Shown: positions 1-9,464 of the stretch, in pieces
Layout of the letters: each line of letters opens with the position of its first letter
Numbering within the stretch: the first letter of the stretch is position 1
Assembly (NCBI GenBank): GCA_964612185.1
Contig: CAZTCR010000007.1
Location: 1-64,000 of the forward strand
Direction: 5' to 3'
DNA from: UBA1447 sp964612185
GTDB taxonomy: Bacteria > Bacillota > Clostridia > Oscillospirales > Acutalibacteraceae
DNA length: 64,000 nt
Notes under the pieces: generated by a model
Databases searched by the model: none
Told to the model about the DNA's origin: nothing
What the model saw: the letters and a program-made list of their open reading frames with translations, nothing else
Program-made: the position numbers and the translations under genes

Positions 1-1712
1 CTTCGGGAGACCATCCGATAAAGGTGAACCCGGGTTTTGAAATTGTGGGTATGGTTAAATGAGTGCCAAAAGTAAGCAGAGCGCTAGTACTGCCAGAACC
101 GCCGTTCGCATCAAATGTTATTAAATAGCTGTTAACAAACCATTGGGCATTATATGTGTTGATACCCCCAACAACTGTAGACGGGAGCGCAGGATACCAA
201 CCGCTGAAAACATAGCCCGGCCTCGACAGTGTTGGCGGAACAATCGGAGCACCCAGGGCAAGTGTCACGCTTGATCCTCCTGTACCGCCGTTTGCAAACA
301 AAGTCAGGTTATTTGTACTGATCGCCCACTGCGCAGTATAGGTTGAATCTTCGGCAGGAACAGCTGCCGGAACTTCCGGATCCCATCCCATGAAAGTATA
401 ACCGCCTCTGGCTACAGCCGGTGGTGTCAACTCGGAATTGTATGGCATTTGCCCGCTTGTCCCGCCGGTTCCGCCTGCTGCATCGAAGGTAATGTTATAG
501 TTGATTGGTGTCCATTGTGCAGTATAAGTGGTGTTATCGGCAGGAACGGTTGAGGGCACTGCAGGCGACCAACCGTTAAATGTATAGCCTGTTCTTGATA
601 CGGAAGGCGCGGACAGCGGCGTGCCGAAAGTCATCGTTCCTCCGGTGCTGCCGGTTCCGCCATTTGCGTCAAAGAATATACTGTAATTGTTGGCATTCCA
701 TTGCGCGGTATAGGTCGCCGGTCCTGTTGCGGCAACAATTGCCGGACTCCAACCGGCAAAAGAATAGCCGGTTTTCGATACTGACGGCGCTGTCGGGAGA
801 GCACCGTACAAAACAGACGATGTTGTTCCGCCGGTACCACCGTTCGCGTTAAAGGATATTGAATAACTGTTTTGTGTCCATTGTGCCACAAAATTTTCAT
901 TATAGCCAGGTACTGTTGCAGGCACTACCGGGTTCCATCCTGCAAATGTGTAACCCTCTCTGCTTACAACCGGTGCCGTGAGCTGAGTTCCGTATGTTTT
1001 TGAGCTGCTGGTGCCGCCGAACCCACCGTTGGCGTCAAATGTCATCAAATAACTGTTTATCTGCCATACAGCATAAAATGTTAGCACACCGTTTGGTGTG
1101 TCAGTTAGGTTAATGACACTTTGTGAATTACTATAGGTAGGCGTAGTTGCTGCAGAAGAAGTAGACCAGCCAAGAAAACTGTGACCGACCTTTGTAAAGC
1201 CATTAGCAGTGAGGTTCTTTGCAGTATCATAGGTGTGAGTTGAACTGTTTGTCGCGCCTGATGAACCAGTATTTCCGTTATAAATAATAGTGTAGGTATT
1301 CGCCGTCCACTGCGCCGTATAGGTTACGGCAGCCGCCGGCACTGTTGAAGGTAACGAGGGTAACCAGCCGTTAAATGTATAGCCGGTTCGCGTTACCGTT
1401 GGCGCGGTAAGCGTTGTTCCAACCTCCATTGGTGTCGGACCTGTACCGCCGGAACCGCCATTTGCATTAAAGGTTATATCGGCAGTAACACCCCATTTAG
1501 CATAAAGAGTCACATCGGATGTGCCGATTGTATAATTGGAACCGTCCGCATAAAGAACGCTGCCGGTTGGTGAAGTTGCCCAGCCCATAAAAGGAGTAGT
1601 GCCTTTTGTATATGTATTTGGTCTTAATGCAGCTGTGCCGTTCTTATTGATAAACTGTGGTATCAGTTCACCGCTTCCGCCGTTTGCGTTGAAAAACACT
1701 TGAGCTTTTGTC
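1..1712 (-). repeat. Coding tandem repeats of ~186 bp (InlB/Listeria-Bacteroides type)
   Basis: About nine diverged copies of a unit of roughly 62 codons make up the visible C-terminal part of the first metallophosphoesterase. Each has a core FxANGGxGG, then GYxFxGWxP, then TYxAQW. One copy is longer (NGNTGSSG core near 1260). Copies differ enough at DNA level to indicate old duplication. Such modules are beta-grasp-like surface or spacer domains in the known family. Confidence 0.85.
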
Positions 1713-2830
1713 AGATCTGCTTCCGTAACATTATGTGATGAATATGTGCCATTCACATCGAGTTCATAAACACGGAAGCCAGGGTTGCCGTCATTATATG
1801 AATTAAGGGTAGCCGCCTTACCAAAGCCCATGTCTATTCCATGCTGCGATGTTGATATATAAGAGTTTTGATGGTCGTGCCCAAAAAATGCACCGAGCAT
1901 ATTGCCGTATGCAACCCAGGACTCGTAAAGCGTTTTGCTACCATAGGTTGCCGAAGACCGATGTGCAGTGCTCGTATAGGTGGATGGGTTTGGTGGACAT
2001 GGAAGTTCTTTATAAATATCCGCTATTGTTGTGGCTTGCCCGGATTTTGGCCAGTTAATGCGGTTGGTTTGAAGGTAATAGGTGCTGCTGCCGAAAGTCG
2101 AACCATTTCCGCTGCGCCCTGTTGTCCCGTTGTTGGTCGTTGTCATGCATTCATAGAAAAGATCGGGGATTACAATATGCTGGAACCAAAGAGATGGCGC
2201 ATTGGGATATTGTAAACTTCTTTGAATATAATAGTCGATTTGGTCGGTATAAGGGGAGTCATAACCCGAAGAAGCGTTATCACCCGAATCCATCAAATAT
2301 ATCTGAAATGCAGGCGTACCGCTTGTTTGGCCGTTTGGATAAACAGGTATTACACCGCTGCCTGCTCCGGTCAGTGCGTCCACATCATGGTCTATGGCGG
2401 TACTTTTTGTCATATAATAATTGTATTGCGAATCCTTTGAGCCGGCATTGGTACCAATGATAGGCATCTTTTCAGCGTCATGATTGCCAAAAGTAACCGC
2501 AAACGGGATACCGCTGTTTACCAAAGGTTGAGTAAACGCGTTTACTGATGATTGGAAAGAAGAAGTAGAAATCATGCCGGCAATATTATCCCCGGTAAAT
2601 ACAACCAGATCCGGACTGTAGCGTGAAACCATGTTAGTAATCATACTTATTACTCTTGAGTCAACAGATGAATCATCTTGTATATCCGCTAATTGAACAA
2701 CTGTAAACTTTCCATCTGTTCCGAACTGCAAAGCATTAGTGTAGCCAGCCGATGCTCTAACATTGCTACTTTGAATTATCGAGGCTAACAGGGTAAAGGA
2801 TAGTGCAATACAAAGTAATTTTTTTTTCAT
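1..2830 (-). CDS. Secreted calcineurin-like metallophosphoesterase with InlB-type repeats (C-terminus beyond window)
   Basis: The frame is open from an ATG at 2830 to the left edge, so the C-terminus is missing. Translation shows a lysine-rich start and hydrophobic signal peptide (first ~28 residues), then a metallophosphoesterase domain with motifs LADIQD, FTGDN, FGNHDAE, an FQH metal-ligand candidate and FGHDH. About nine Listeria-Bacteroides/InlB B-repeats of roughly 62 residues follow (cores such as TFDANGG...GYTFNGW...YTAQW). The first metal motif is D-x-Q where the family usually has D-x-H. It is a close paralogue of the next gene, in the same order and strand, so a tandem duplication is likely. 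GGGAGGT about 10 bases before the ATG supports the start. The substrate is unknown; extracellular phosphate-ester hydrolysis is inferred from the domain. A C-terminal dockerin like the neighbour's may lie outside the window. Confidence 0.9.
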   Translation of the reverse strand, partial: MKKKLLCIALSFTLLASIIQSSNVRASAGYTNALQFGTDGKFTVVQLADIQDDSSVDSRVISMITNMVSRYSPDLVVFTGDNIAGMISTSSFQSSVNAFTQPLVNSGIPFAVTFGNHDAEKMPIIGTNAGSKDSQYNYYMTKSTAIDHDVDALTGAGSGVIPVYPNGQTSGTPAFQIYLMDSGDNASSGYDSPYTDQIDYYIQRSLQYPNAPSLWFQHIVIPDLFYECMTTTNNGTTGRSGNGSTFGSSTYYLQTNRINWPKSGQATTIADIYKELPCPPNPSTYTSTAHRSSATYGSKTLYESWVAYGNMLGAFFGHDHQNSYISTSQHGIDMGFGKAATLNSYNDGNPGFRVYELDVNGTYSSHNVTEADLTKAQVFFNANGGSGELIPQFINKNGTAALRPNTYTKGTTPFMGWATSPTGSVLYADGSNYTIGTSDVTLYAKWGVTADITFNANGGSGGTGPTPMEVGTTLTAPTVTRTGYTFNGWLPSLPSTVPAAAVTYTAQWTANTYTIIYNGNTGSSGATNSSTHTYDTAKNLTANGFTKVGHSFLGWSTSSAATTPTYSNSQSVINLTDTPNGVLTFYAVWQINSYLMTFDANGGFGGTSSSKTYGTQLTAPVVSREGYTFAGWNPVVPATVPGYNENFVAQWTQNSYSISFNANGGTGGTTSSVLYGALPTAPSVSKTGYSFAGWSPAIVAATGPATYTAQWNANNYSIFFDANGGTGSTGGTMTFGTPLSAPSVSRTGYTFNGWSPAVPSTVPADNTTYTAQWTPINYNITFDAAGGTGGTSGQMPYNSELTPPAVARGGYTFMGWDPEVPAAVPAEDSTYTAQWAISTNNLTLFANGGTGGSSVTLALGAPIVPPTLSRPGYVFSGWYPALPSTVVGGINTYNAQWFVNSYLITFDANGGSGSTSALLTFGTHLTIPTISKPGFTFIGWSPE

Positions 2831-2979
2831 GGTTACAAATACCTCCCAAAATACTATAAGAACTTTATAATAGTAGTATAACAATCTACATATTCATTAT
2901 AAAACAAAATAGCATGCTTTAATCTCAATACTCGAATATTACACTATATATTAAGAGTGCATATACAGACTCTATATTC

Positions 2980-2995
2980 TAATATTGCAATATTA
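2980..2995. promoter_or_regulatory. 16-bp perfect palindrome between the two paralogous phosphoesterase genes
   Basis: TAATATTGCAATATTA reads identically on both strands. It lies in the 187-bp AT-rich gap after the stop of the downstream-coordinate paralogue and about 150 bases before the start of the first one. It could be a regulator site or part of a weak hairpin. No convincing -35/-10 pair with a 17-bp spacer was found for the 2830 start. AT-richness makes a chance palindrome possible. Confidence 0.3.
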
Positions 2996-3017
2996 ATAGT
3001 TGCAACAAAAGATTCAA

Positions 3018-6000
3018 TCAAGTTATTGTTCCCGTCACCTGGTTAACAATCTGCATATAGTTTTCCACATCAACAATCAATCCAGAATCAAGCGAGTCAA
3101 GCGTTCCGTCATTGTTCAAGTCACCAGCTTTTCTAAACACAAACAATAGCTCTTCCGGCCAGTTAAAAACATAGTTTTCAACATCAATCAATCTTCCGGC
3201 ATCAGAACTGTCAATGTTTCCGTCTCCGGTCATATCGCCGAAAATGACGATATTGAAAACTTGAAGTACAGTCCCGCTGCTGTTATCAACAACTTCAATT
3301 TTTGTCCCTGTACCTAAAATAGCAGTATCCGGTGAATAGACGATCCGGCAGTCGCCTGTCAGGGTTATGAAATTGTTTTCGAACTCATATTTTGTCATAT
3401 TGGTTGCAAGTCCATAAATCAAACCGGTTACTTGTTCAACGACTGTCGAAGAATCCGGTTTCGCAAACAAACCGCCACTTCCCTGTGTCCACACCGCATA
3501 TAAGATAGTATTTCCGTTGTCTGCGGAATAACTGAGTAGCGGTTGTGATGCCGTGGGAGACAGTGCCCACCCGCCAAACATATAGCCTTCTCTTGATATA
3601 TCACCTTGTGCAGGTAAAGTGACAGTGCTGCCAACGGTCACCGTCTGCGGTGCCGGAACCGAACCTGTTCCGCCGTTAAGGTTAAAGGTGACGGAGTAAC
3701 TCATGACATACCATACGGCATTAAAAATAACTTCTTCATCAGGCATTGAAGGCGGAATGCCGGGATCCCAACCAAGGAAAATACTCCCGGGGGTAACCGG
3801 ATCTGCCGGCTTTTCAATTGCATTTCCGTACGCAGTCGGAGTTCTGAGATACTCAGTTGCGTTAACAATAAAAACTACATCATGAATGTTCGGGGTCCAG
3901 TTCGCGGTAAACTGAAGTGTTTGGTCCGGCATTGTTGCGGGCACTTCCGCAGACCAACCGGTGAAGGTATACCCGTGTCTGGTCACAACGGGAACATTGA
4001 TCGGTGTTCCAAAGGAAAGCGAAGTGTTAACATCTCCGGTTCCTCCATTCGCGTTGAAAACCAACGGATAACTATTAACTGACCATTGCGCTTTATATAC
4101 CGTATCGGAATCCGGCGTCAAAGTCGGTACCGAAGGAAGCCATCCCGCAAAAGAATATCCCTGCCTTGTAACAACCGGCGCCGTCAATGTCGCGCCGAAT
4201 ACTTTAGTCTCGACTTTACCGCCGTTGCCTCCGTTCGCATCAAAAGTAATCGTGTACGCGTTCTGACTCCATATCGCAACATAGGTTGCATTGCCTGAAG
4301 GAACGGCGACCGGAACCTCCGGATTCCATCCCGCAAAGGCGTAGCCCTGCTTTGTAACAGTCGGAGCATTTAAAGGTGACCCAAAAACATAAGATCCGCT
4401 TGTCCCTCCTTCGCCGCCGTTGGCGTCAAAAACAATGGAATAACTGTTAATGGTCCATTGCGCTGTATAAGTTGAGTTTCCGATTTGAACCGAAACAGGC
4501 ACAGAAGGTGACCATCCGGCAAATGTGTAACCGCTCTTTTGTACAGAAGGTGCTTTTAACGCAGAGCCAAAAGGTAATGAAGCGGAGGTCCCCCCTGTTC
4601 CGCCGTTGGCATCGAAGGTAACGGTATAATTGGTCGGAATCCATTGAGCCGTATAAACAGTATTTGCAGCCGGCACGGTTAGTGGTACAGACGGTGACCA
4701 CTCAACAAAAGTAAAACCTGGCTTTGAAATATTTGGTGCGCTTAGAGCTGATCCAAACACACGAGACGATGTTGAGCCGCCAACTCCCCCATTATCATCA
4801 AATGTTATGTTGTAGCTATTGATAGACCAGATTGCAGTGTAGGTTGACGATACGGCAGGAACCGTAGCGGGCAAAGCGGGTTGCCAGCCGGCAAGTGTAT
4901 AGCCGGTTCTTTGTACATTAGGCGCTATCAAATCCGCGCCGTATATCATATTGCTGCTCGTTCCGCCTTCGCCCCCGTTGGCATCGAAAGTGATGAGGCT
5001 GCTGTCCAAGCTCCAGTGAGCAGTGAAAGTTATATTTTCTGCAGGAACTTCTGACGGGACAACAGGCGTCCAACCCGAGAAGGTAGAGCCCGGTTTTGTC
5101 ACCTCAGGCGGCGCAAGTTTTTCGCCGTAACCCAGGACTTCTGTTTTACCGCCTGTTCCGCCGTTCGCGTCAAAGATAATCGTATAATAATTCCTGCTCC
5201 ATTGTGCTGTATAAGTAGCATTTTCTGACGGAACAACAGGTGGCACCTCCGGTTCCCAGCCAAGGAAAGTATAACCGGTTCTTAAAACGAGCGGAGCGTC
5301 CAAATGCTCGCCGGTAACAAGCGTTTGCAAGGATCCTCCGCCGGTGCCTCCGTTTGCGTCAAAGTTAATAGTAAATGTCTGTAATCCCCAAAGTGCCACA
5401 TAGGTAGTGTTCGTAGCTGGAACGGTCGAAGGAACCTCCGGGAACCAGGTTACGAAGTCGTAACCTTCTCTTGTAACTGTTGGCGGAACAAGTGAACTGC
5501 CAAAGAGCATGGAAGCCGATGTACCTCCGACACCTTCGTTTGCGTCAAAAATGATGGTATAACTGTTTCTTTGCCATACTGCAGTATATGTCGTGTTGGC
5601 AGCAGGCACAACAGCCGGCACCGCAGGCGACCAACCTGAAAAAGTGAAACCTTGCCTATACAAATCCGGTGCATTAAGTGCAGAACCGAATGACATGGAC
5701 CCTGTTGAACCGCCTGTACCGCCATTGGCGTCAAAGGTAATTGTATAGTGATTGACTTGCCACTGCGCGGTATATGTAGTATTATTTGCCGGCACAGTTG
5801 AAGGTACAGAAGGTGACCAGCCCGTGAAGGTGTAACCGGTCTTTGTAACAACAGGCGGTGTTATGTTCGAACCGTACACAGCCGTGCTGTTTGAACCGCC
5901 TGTGCCTCCGTTTGCGTTAAAAGTTAAATTATAGCTGTTTCTCGTATAATATATTTTGAGCGTAAGGCTGCCGTCACCAGCAACAGTTCCGCTTGATACG

Positions 6001-8033
6001 GTACCCGGCACGCCGGCATTGTATGTAAATCCGCTGTAGCTGATTGGAACTGCGTTAACTGTTGAGCCGATTATCCCGACGATGGTTTCGGTTTGATGCT
6101 TGGTGTAACCGTTAAGAGCAACATTTTGCTGATAATGCTCAACTTTGTAGGTAATATTTATATTACCGGAATAATTAAAGGCAATAGTGTTGTTCGTTAA
6201 CCCCAGTGTTATGCTCTTTGTCCCATTTACATCACCGATGTCCGGCAAATAATTGAAATTGGGTATTGACTGGAATGCTTCAGTCGCGATGGTTCCAACA
6301 ATCCTGCCGGTCACTGTTTTGTCCGCAGCGATTTTCACGCCGTTGCACACATATTCTACTGTATAACCAATGTCGCTTCGCAACCTTAACGCTTGGTATG
6401 CTGTTGCCAATGCGGAAGCGTATCCATTCACTGTCGTTTGGCTGGGAAGTTTCAAATCCTGAATAATTGTATTAGACGCTGAATCCCAAGCTGACAGCGT
6501 TGTGTTTGTGTAATAACTCCTTGGCAGCCATTGACCGCCATGTGTTGCGTTGTAAAAAGGCGGAGCAATAATGGCAGAACCGTTGGAGTTGGCCAAGTTT
6601 TGATTAACAACTGTATAGTCGGCGGTTTTCAAAAGCAATGCCTGCCATGCGGAACTGATTGAATTGGCATAGGCATCTATAGTAGATTGGTATCGGGTAT
6701 CGAGCCCGAAGATTACCGTATCAATCGCATTGCTCAAATCCACAGCATTATCCGTGTAAAAGGACTTGTCATAAATCCCGATACCAATTGTTGTGCTGGC
6801 GGCATTAAAGTAAGACGGATCATTGATGTTATTGGCTCGGTAGTATCTTGTCCCGTCTTTGCTGTAGCTTGAAGAGGCAATTGCGTTATTGACCGCTGTA
6901 TAATCGCCAACATTGTATTGCAAGTCATTGTTCGTCACAGACCTTGTTGTATAACTGCCGTTTGAGTTCAACTCATATACACGCAAACCGGGGTTTCCAT
7001 CGTTATAAGAATTAAGCGTCGCCGATTTTGAGTAACCAAGGTCAATTCCCTGATCCGTCGTGACAACATATGAATTCTTATGGTCATGGCCTACATAACA
7101 CCCGAGCATATTCCCGTAATTCACCCATGCTTGATAATTAGTGAGGCTGCCGTATGATGCCGAAGATCGATGCGCAGAACTTTCATAGGTTGATTGGTTT
7201 GCCGGACATGGAGGTTCTTTATATATCTCGGCTACTGTCGTTCCGCCTGACTTTGCCCAGTCAATTTTTGACGCGGGCAATGCCCAGTAATCATTGCTCC
7301 ACGGACTTCCGTTGCCTTTCATGGCGCCTGCTGTACCGGATGGCACTTTATTCATGCCTTCTGTATAATACTCTATAACCGGTATGTGCATAAACCAAAG
7401 GGATGGAACATCCGGATATGTAATACTGCGTTGGATATAATAATCAATCTGATCACCATATACACAATCATATCCGGAAGAAGCGTTATCACCGGAATCC
7501 ATTAAGTAAAGCTGAAAAGCGGGTGCTCCGCTTGTCTGCCCGTAAGGGAAAACCGGGATAACCCCATTCCCAGCACCGGTAAGCGCAGGCACATCAAAAT
7601 CAACAGCGTTATTACCGCCCTTAGAAATATAATAGTTGTATTGTGTCTGCTTGGAAGGAGATATTCCTTCCGCATCATGGTTGCCGAAAGTGACAGCAAA
7701 TTTCGTGTTTGTGTTAAGAAGCGGGGCAAGCAACTCGTTGACAGAAGATTGAAATCCGTTACTTGTGAGGTTGCCGGTAACATTATCACCGGTAAACACA
7801 ACCAAATCCGGTGAATAACGGGCGATGGCCTTTGTCATCATTGAAATAACTGTACCATCAACACTCGCGTTGTCTTGTATGTCCGATATTTGCATTACGG
7901 TGAAGCTGCCTTCGTTGTCAAACTGCAACGTACCACCAAACGAAGCCGATGCGTTAATGGATGAAAACGGCAGCATATTTAAAAATAATACGAACGATAA
8001 AACCAGTCCAACTACTCGTTTGCTTTTTTTCAT
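3018..8033 (-). CDS. Secreted metallophosphoesterase with 13 InlB-type repeats and C-terminal type I dockerin
   Basis: The 1671-aa protein starts at ATG 8033, which has AAGGAG ten bases upstream and is followed by a classic signal peptide (MKKSKRVVGLVLSFVLF...). An upstream in-frame start would add 18 residues and has no better site. Domains in order: phosphoesterase (~35-380; SDIQD, FTGDN, FGNHDAE, FMHIP, VGHDH), two helical FIVAR-like segments (~385-560, ending AWQALLLK and AYQALRLR), a MucBP-like region (~565-705), 13 Listeria-Bacteroides repeats (~705-1520), a linker, and a dockerin with two Ca-loop segments (GDMTGDGNIDSSDAGRLIDV and GDLNNDGTLDSLDSGLIVDV). A dockerin implies docking onto a cohesin-bearing scaffold or cell-surface protein elsewhere. 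The motif I histidine is replaced by Gln, as in the paralogue. The substrate is not identifiable. Confidence 0.93.
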   Translation of the reverse strand: MKKSKRVVGLVLSFVLFLNMLPFSSINASASFGGTLQFDNEGSFTVMQISDIQDNASVDGTVISMMTKAIARYSPDLVVFTGDNVTGNLTSNGFQSSVNELLAPLLNTNTKFAVTFGNHDAEGISPSKQTQYNYYISKGGNNAVDFDVPALTGAGNGVIPVFPYGQTSGAPAFQLYLMDSGDNASSGYDCVYGDQIDYYIQRSITYPDVPSLWFMHIPVIEYYTEGMNKVPSGTAGAMKGNGSPWSNDYWALPASKIDWAKSGGTTVAEIYKEPPCPANQSTYESSAHRSSASYGSLTNYQAWVNYGNMLGCYVGHDHKNSYVVTTDQGIDLGYSKSATLNSYNDGNPGLRVYELNSNGSYTTRSVTNNDLQYNVGDYTAVNNAIASSSYSKDGTRYYRANNINDPSYFNAASTTIGIGIYDKSFYTDNAVDLSNAIDTVIFGLDTRYQSTIDAYANSISSAWQALLLKTADYTVVNQNLANSNGSAIIAPPFYNATHGGQWLPRSYYTNTTLSAWDSASNTIIQDLKLPSQTTVNGYASALATAYQALRLRSDIGYTVEYVCNGVKIAADKTVTGRIVGTIATEAFQSIPNFNYLPDIGDVNGTKSITLGLTNNTIAFNYSGNINITYKVEHYQQNVALNGYTKHQTETIVGIIGSTVNAVPISYSGFTYNAGVPGTVSSGTVAGDGSLTLKIYYTRNSYNLTFNANGGTGGSNSTAVYGSNITPPVVTKTGYTFTGWSPSVPSTVPANNTTYTAQWQVNHYTITFDANGGTGGSTGSMSFGSALNAPDLYRQGFTFSGWSPAVPAVVPAANTTYTAVWQRNSYTIIFDANEGVGGTSASMLFGSSLVPPTVTREGYDFVTWFPEVPSTVPATNTTYVALWGLQTFTINFDANGGTGGGSLQTLVTGEHLDAPLVLRTGYTFLGWEPEVPPVVPSENATYTAQWSRNYYTIIFDANGGTGGKTEVLGYGEKLAPPEVTKPGSTFSGWTPVVPSEVPAENITFTAHWSLDSSLITFDANGGEGGTSSNMIYGADLIAPNVQRTGYTLAGWQPALPATVPAVSSTYTAIWSINSYNITFDDNGGVGGSTSSRVFGSALSAPNISKPGFTFVEWSPSVPLTVPAANTVYTAQWIPTNYTVTFDANGGTGGTSASLPFGSALKAPSVQKSGYTFAGWSPSVPVSVQIGNSTYTAQWTINSYSIVFDANGGEGGTSGSYVFGSPLNAPTVTKQGYAFAGWNPEVPVAVPSGNATYVAIWSQNAYTITFDANGGNGGKVETKVFGATLTAPVVTRQGYSFAGWLPSVPTLTPDSDTVYKAQWSVNSYPLVFNANGGTGDVNTSLSFGTPINVPVVTRHGYTFTGWSAEVPATMPDQTLQFTANWTPNIHDVVFIVNATEYLRTPTAYGNAIEKPADPVTPGSIFLGWDPGIPPSMPDEEVIFNAVWYVMSYSVTFNLNGGTGSVPAPQTVTVGSTVTLPAQGDISREGYMFGGWALSPTASQPLLSYSADNGNTILYAVWTQGSGGLFAKPDSSTVVEQVTGLIYGLATNMTKYEFENNFITLTGDCRIVYSPDTAILGTGTKIEVVDNSSGTVLQVFNIVIFGDMTGDGNIDSSDAGRLIDVENYVFNWPEELLFVFRKAGDLNNDGTLDSLDSGLIVDVENYMQIVNQVTGTIT
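3475..5935 (-). repeat. 13 tandem coding repeats of ~186 bp
   Basis: Translated units of 61-62 residues (last one longer) follow one another without linkers. The FDANGG-encoding segment recurs about every 186 bp (for example near 4420, 4606, 4980, 5164, 5352, 5538 and 5725). Units 12 and 13 (cores FIVNATEY and FNLNGGTG) are the most diverged. The array could expand or contract by recombination within itself or with the paralogous array at 1-1712. Confidence 0.88.
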
Positions 8034-8125
8034 GTCATAAATACTCCTTTGCGGGTTGTTGACAAAGCGTAATACAGTATCAGCCACAAAATCTGACCGT
8101 ACATATCCAGTATAAAACTAATTAT

Positions 8126-8154
8126 AGTATATCAAATCTTTTTTAAGTTTACAA
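8126..8154 (-). promoter_or_regulatory. Sigma-A type promoter for the dockerin phosphoesterase
   Basis: On the minus strand TTGTAA and TATACT are separated by exactly 17 bases. Transcription would start near 8119, giving a leader of about 85 bases before the ATG at 8033. Confidence 0.6.
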
Positions 8155-8215
8155 CTCTTGCCGGAATATTAATGTTAAATTGTTTCAATCATTGCACTAC
8201 TGCGACATATATGGC

Positions 8216-8265
8216 ATTTAATCCGTCTTTCGGGTGTATTGACCGCACCGACAGACAGATTAAAT
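8216..8265. other. Long hairpin between iolG and the phosphoesterase gene
   Basis: Arms ATTTAATCCGTCT and AGACAGATTAAAT pair over 13 positions with one wobble, and the interior can pair further (TCGGG with an opposing CCGA). It lies in the 292-bp gap, downstream of the iolG stop and upstream of the phosphoesterase promoter. There is no T-run on the 3' side in the iolG direction. It could be an atypical terminator for iolG, an mRNA-protecting structure, or an operator-like inverted repeat. Confidence 0.5.
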
Positions 8266-8325
8266 ATGATAAAAATAATTAAATTTTTAGTTCTAATTGA
8301 GGTTAAATAAAATATGAGTTAAATT

Positions 8326-9339
8326 TTAAAGCATCTCGCGAACCGCGATCGGCCTGCCTTCAGCGACAGATTTTTTGGCGGCAAGCGCAACAAGGAGTGA
8401 ATTCAGTCCATCTTCACCCGTTGTAGGTGTTTGTGTATCGTTATTAACCGCATCAACGAACTGTATCATTTCGTCTCTGAACGACTGCATATATCTTTCC
8501 AGGAAGAAATAGAGCGGTTTATCGCAAATAACGCCGTCTTCACCCATGAAAGCAACGGTTGTCGGCATATCATTTGATGCAATTGCGGCACCTTTGCTGC
8601 CGAACACCTCCACACGCTGGTCATAGCCGTATACCGCGCGGCGGCTGTTGTCAATGACGCATAACGCTCCGTTTTCAAACTTCAGCGTTACAATCGCTGT
8701 ATCAACATCCCCTGCTTCGCCTATGGCCGGATCAACAAGACATGTTGCGCTCGCGTAAACCTCAGTCACTTCACTACCCGCGAGAAAACGGGCCATATCG
8801 AAGTCATGAATTGTCATATCTAAAAACATTCCGCCGGAAACAGCTGAATACTCCGCGGGTGGCGGCGCCGGATCTCTGGATGTAATTTTGATTATGTGTA
8901 CATCCCCGACTTTACCCGCTGTTACCATGTTCTTTACATTAGCAAAGTTATGATCAAACCGGCGATTGAAACCGACTTGAAGCTTAATACCGGCTTTTCT
9001 GACAGCATCAATGACAGCTTTTACTTTCTCGGGCGTCAGATCAACCGGTTTTTCACAAAAAATATGTTTGCCGGCTTTTGCAGCTTCAATGGCAATGTCG
9101 GCGTGCGTGTCTGTAGATGAACAAACAAGTACAGCTTCTATTGCCGGGTCTGCAAGCATATCCTGATAATTCTCGTAAATTCTATCAATTCCAAGTGTTT
9201 CCGCTAATTCACTTAAACCCGCTTTATTAACATCCGTTATACCATATACTTTTGCGGAAGGAACATTGTATGTGACTGACTTTGCGTGAAGCGAACCGAT
9301 TCTGCCTGTGCCGATGATACCGATATTGAGCAGATTCAT
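8326..9339 (-). CDS. iolG: Inositol 2-dehydrogenase, Gfo/Idh/MocA family
   Basis: This would oxidise myo-inositol to scyllo-inosose (2-keto-myo-inositol) with NAD+, the first step of inositol catabolism in the cytoplasm. The N-terminal Rossmann motif GIIGTGRIG and the family EKP motif (CEKPVDLTPE) are present, followed by the GFNRRFD and HDFDMARFL segments of the C-terminal domain. Start chosen at ATG 9339 (MNLLNIGIIG), preceded by AAGGCGGGG; the longer frame to 9411 would overlap the promoter. The resulting 337 aa match the family. It is divergent from an operon carrying iolB, iolD and iolE, which supports inositol specificity over other Gfo/Idh/MocA substrates. scyllo-Inositol or chiro-inositol activity cannot be excluded. 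Confidence 0.88.
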   Translation of the reverse strand: MNLLNIGIIGTGRIGSLHAKSVTYNVPSAKVYGITDVNKAGLSELAETLGIDRIYENYQDMLADPAIEAVLVCSSTDTHADIAIEAAKAGKHIFCEKPVDLTPEKVKAVIDAVRKAGIKLQVGFNRRFDHNFANVKNMVTAGKVGDVHIIKITSRDPAPPPAEYSAVSGGMFLDMTIHDFDMARFLAGSEVTEVYASATCLVDPAIGEAGDVDTAIVTLKFENGALCVIDNSRRAVYGYDQRVEVFGSKGAAIASNDMPTTVAFMGEDGVICDKPLYFFLERYMQSFRDEMIQFVDAVNNDTQTPTTGEDGLNSLLVALAAKKSVAEGRPIAVREML

Positions 9340-9382
9340 TGTTAAACCCCGCCTTCTATTCATCAGATTTATTTCTTGCATC

Positions 9383-9411
9383 AATATATCACAATAAAAA
9401 CTGATTTTCAA
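9383..9411 (-). promoter_or_regulatory. Sigma-A promoter for iolG
   Basis: Minus-strand TTGAAA, 17-bp spacer, TATATT. Transcription starts about 35-40 bases before the iolG ATG. It is back-to-back with the promoter of the redox/iol operon, so one regulator bound in between could control both directions. Confidence 0.7.
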
Positions 9412-9464
9412 GAGATAAAAACAGATAATATTTTGACGAATGTTTTAAAAGGTATTAACCGGGC

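Noticed and set aside
3475..5935. Regular ~186-bp repeats as a possible CRISPR or satellite
   Set aside because: The repeats are diverged, in frame and encode known InlB/Listeria-Bacteroides modules; there are no short identical repeats with unique spacers.
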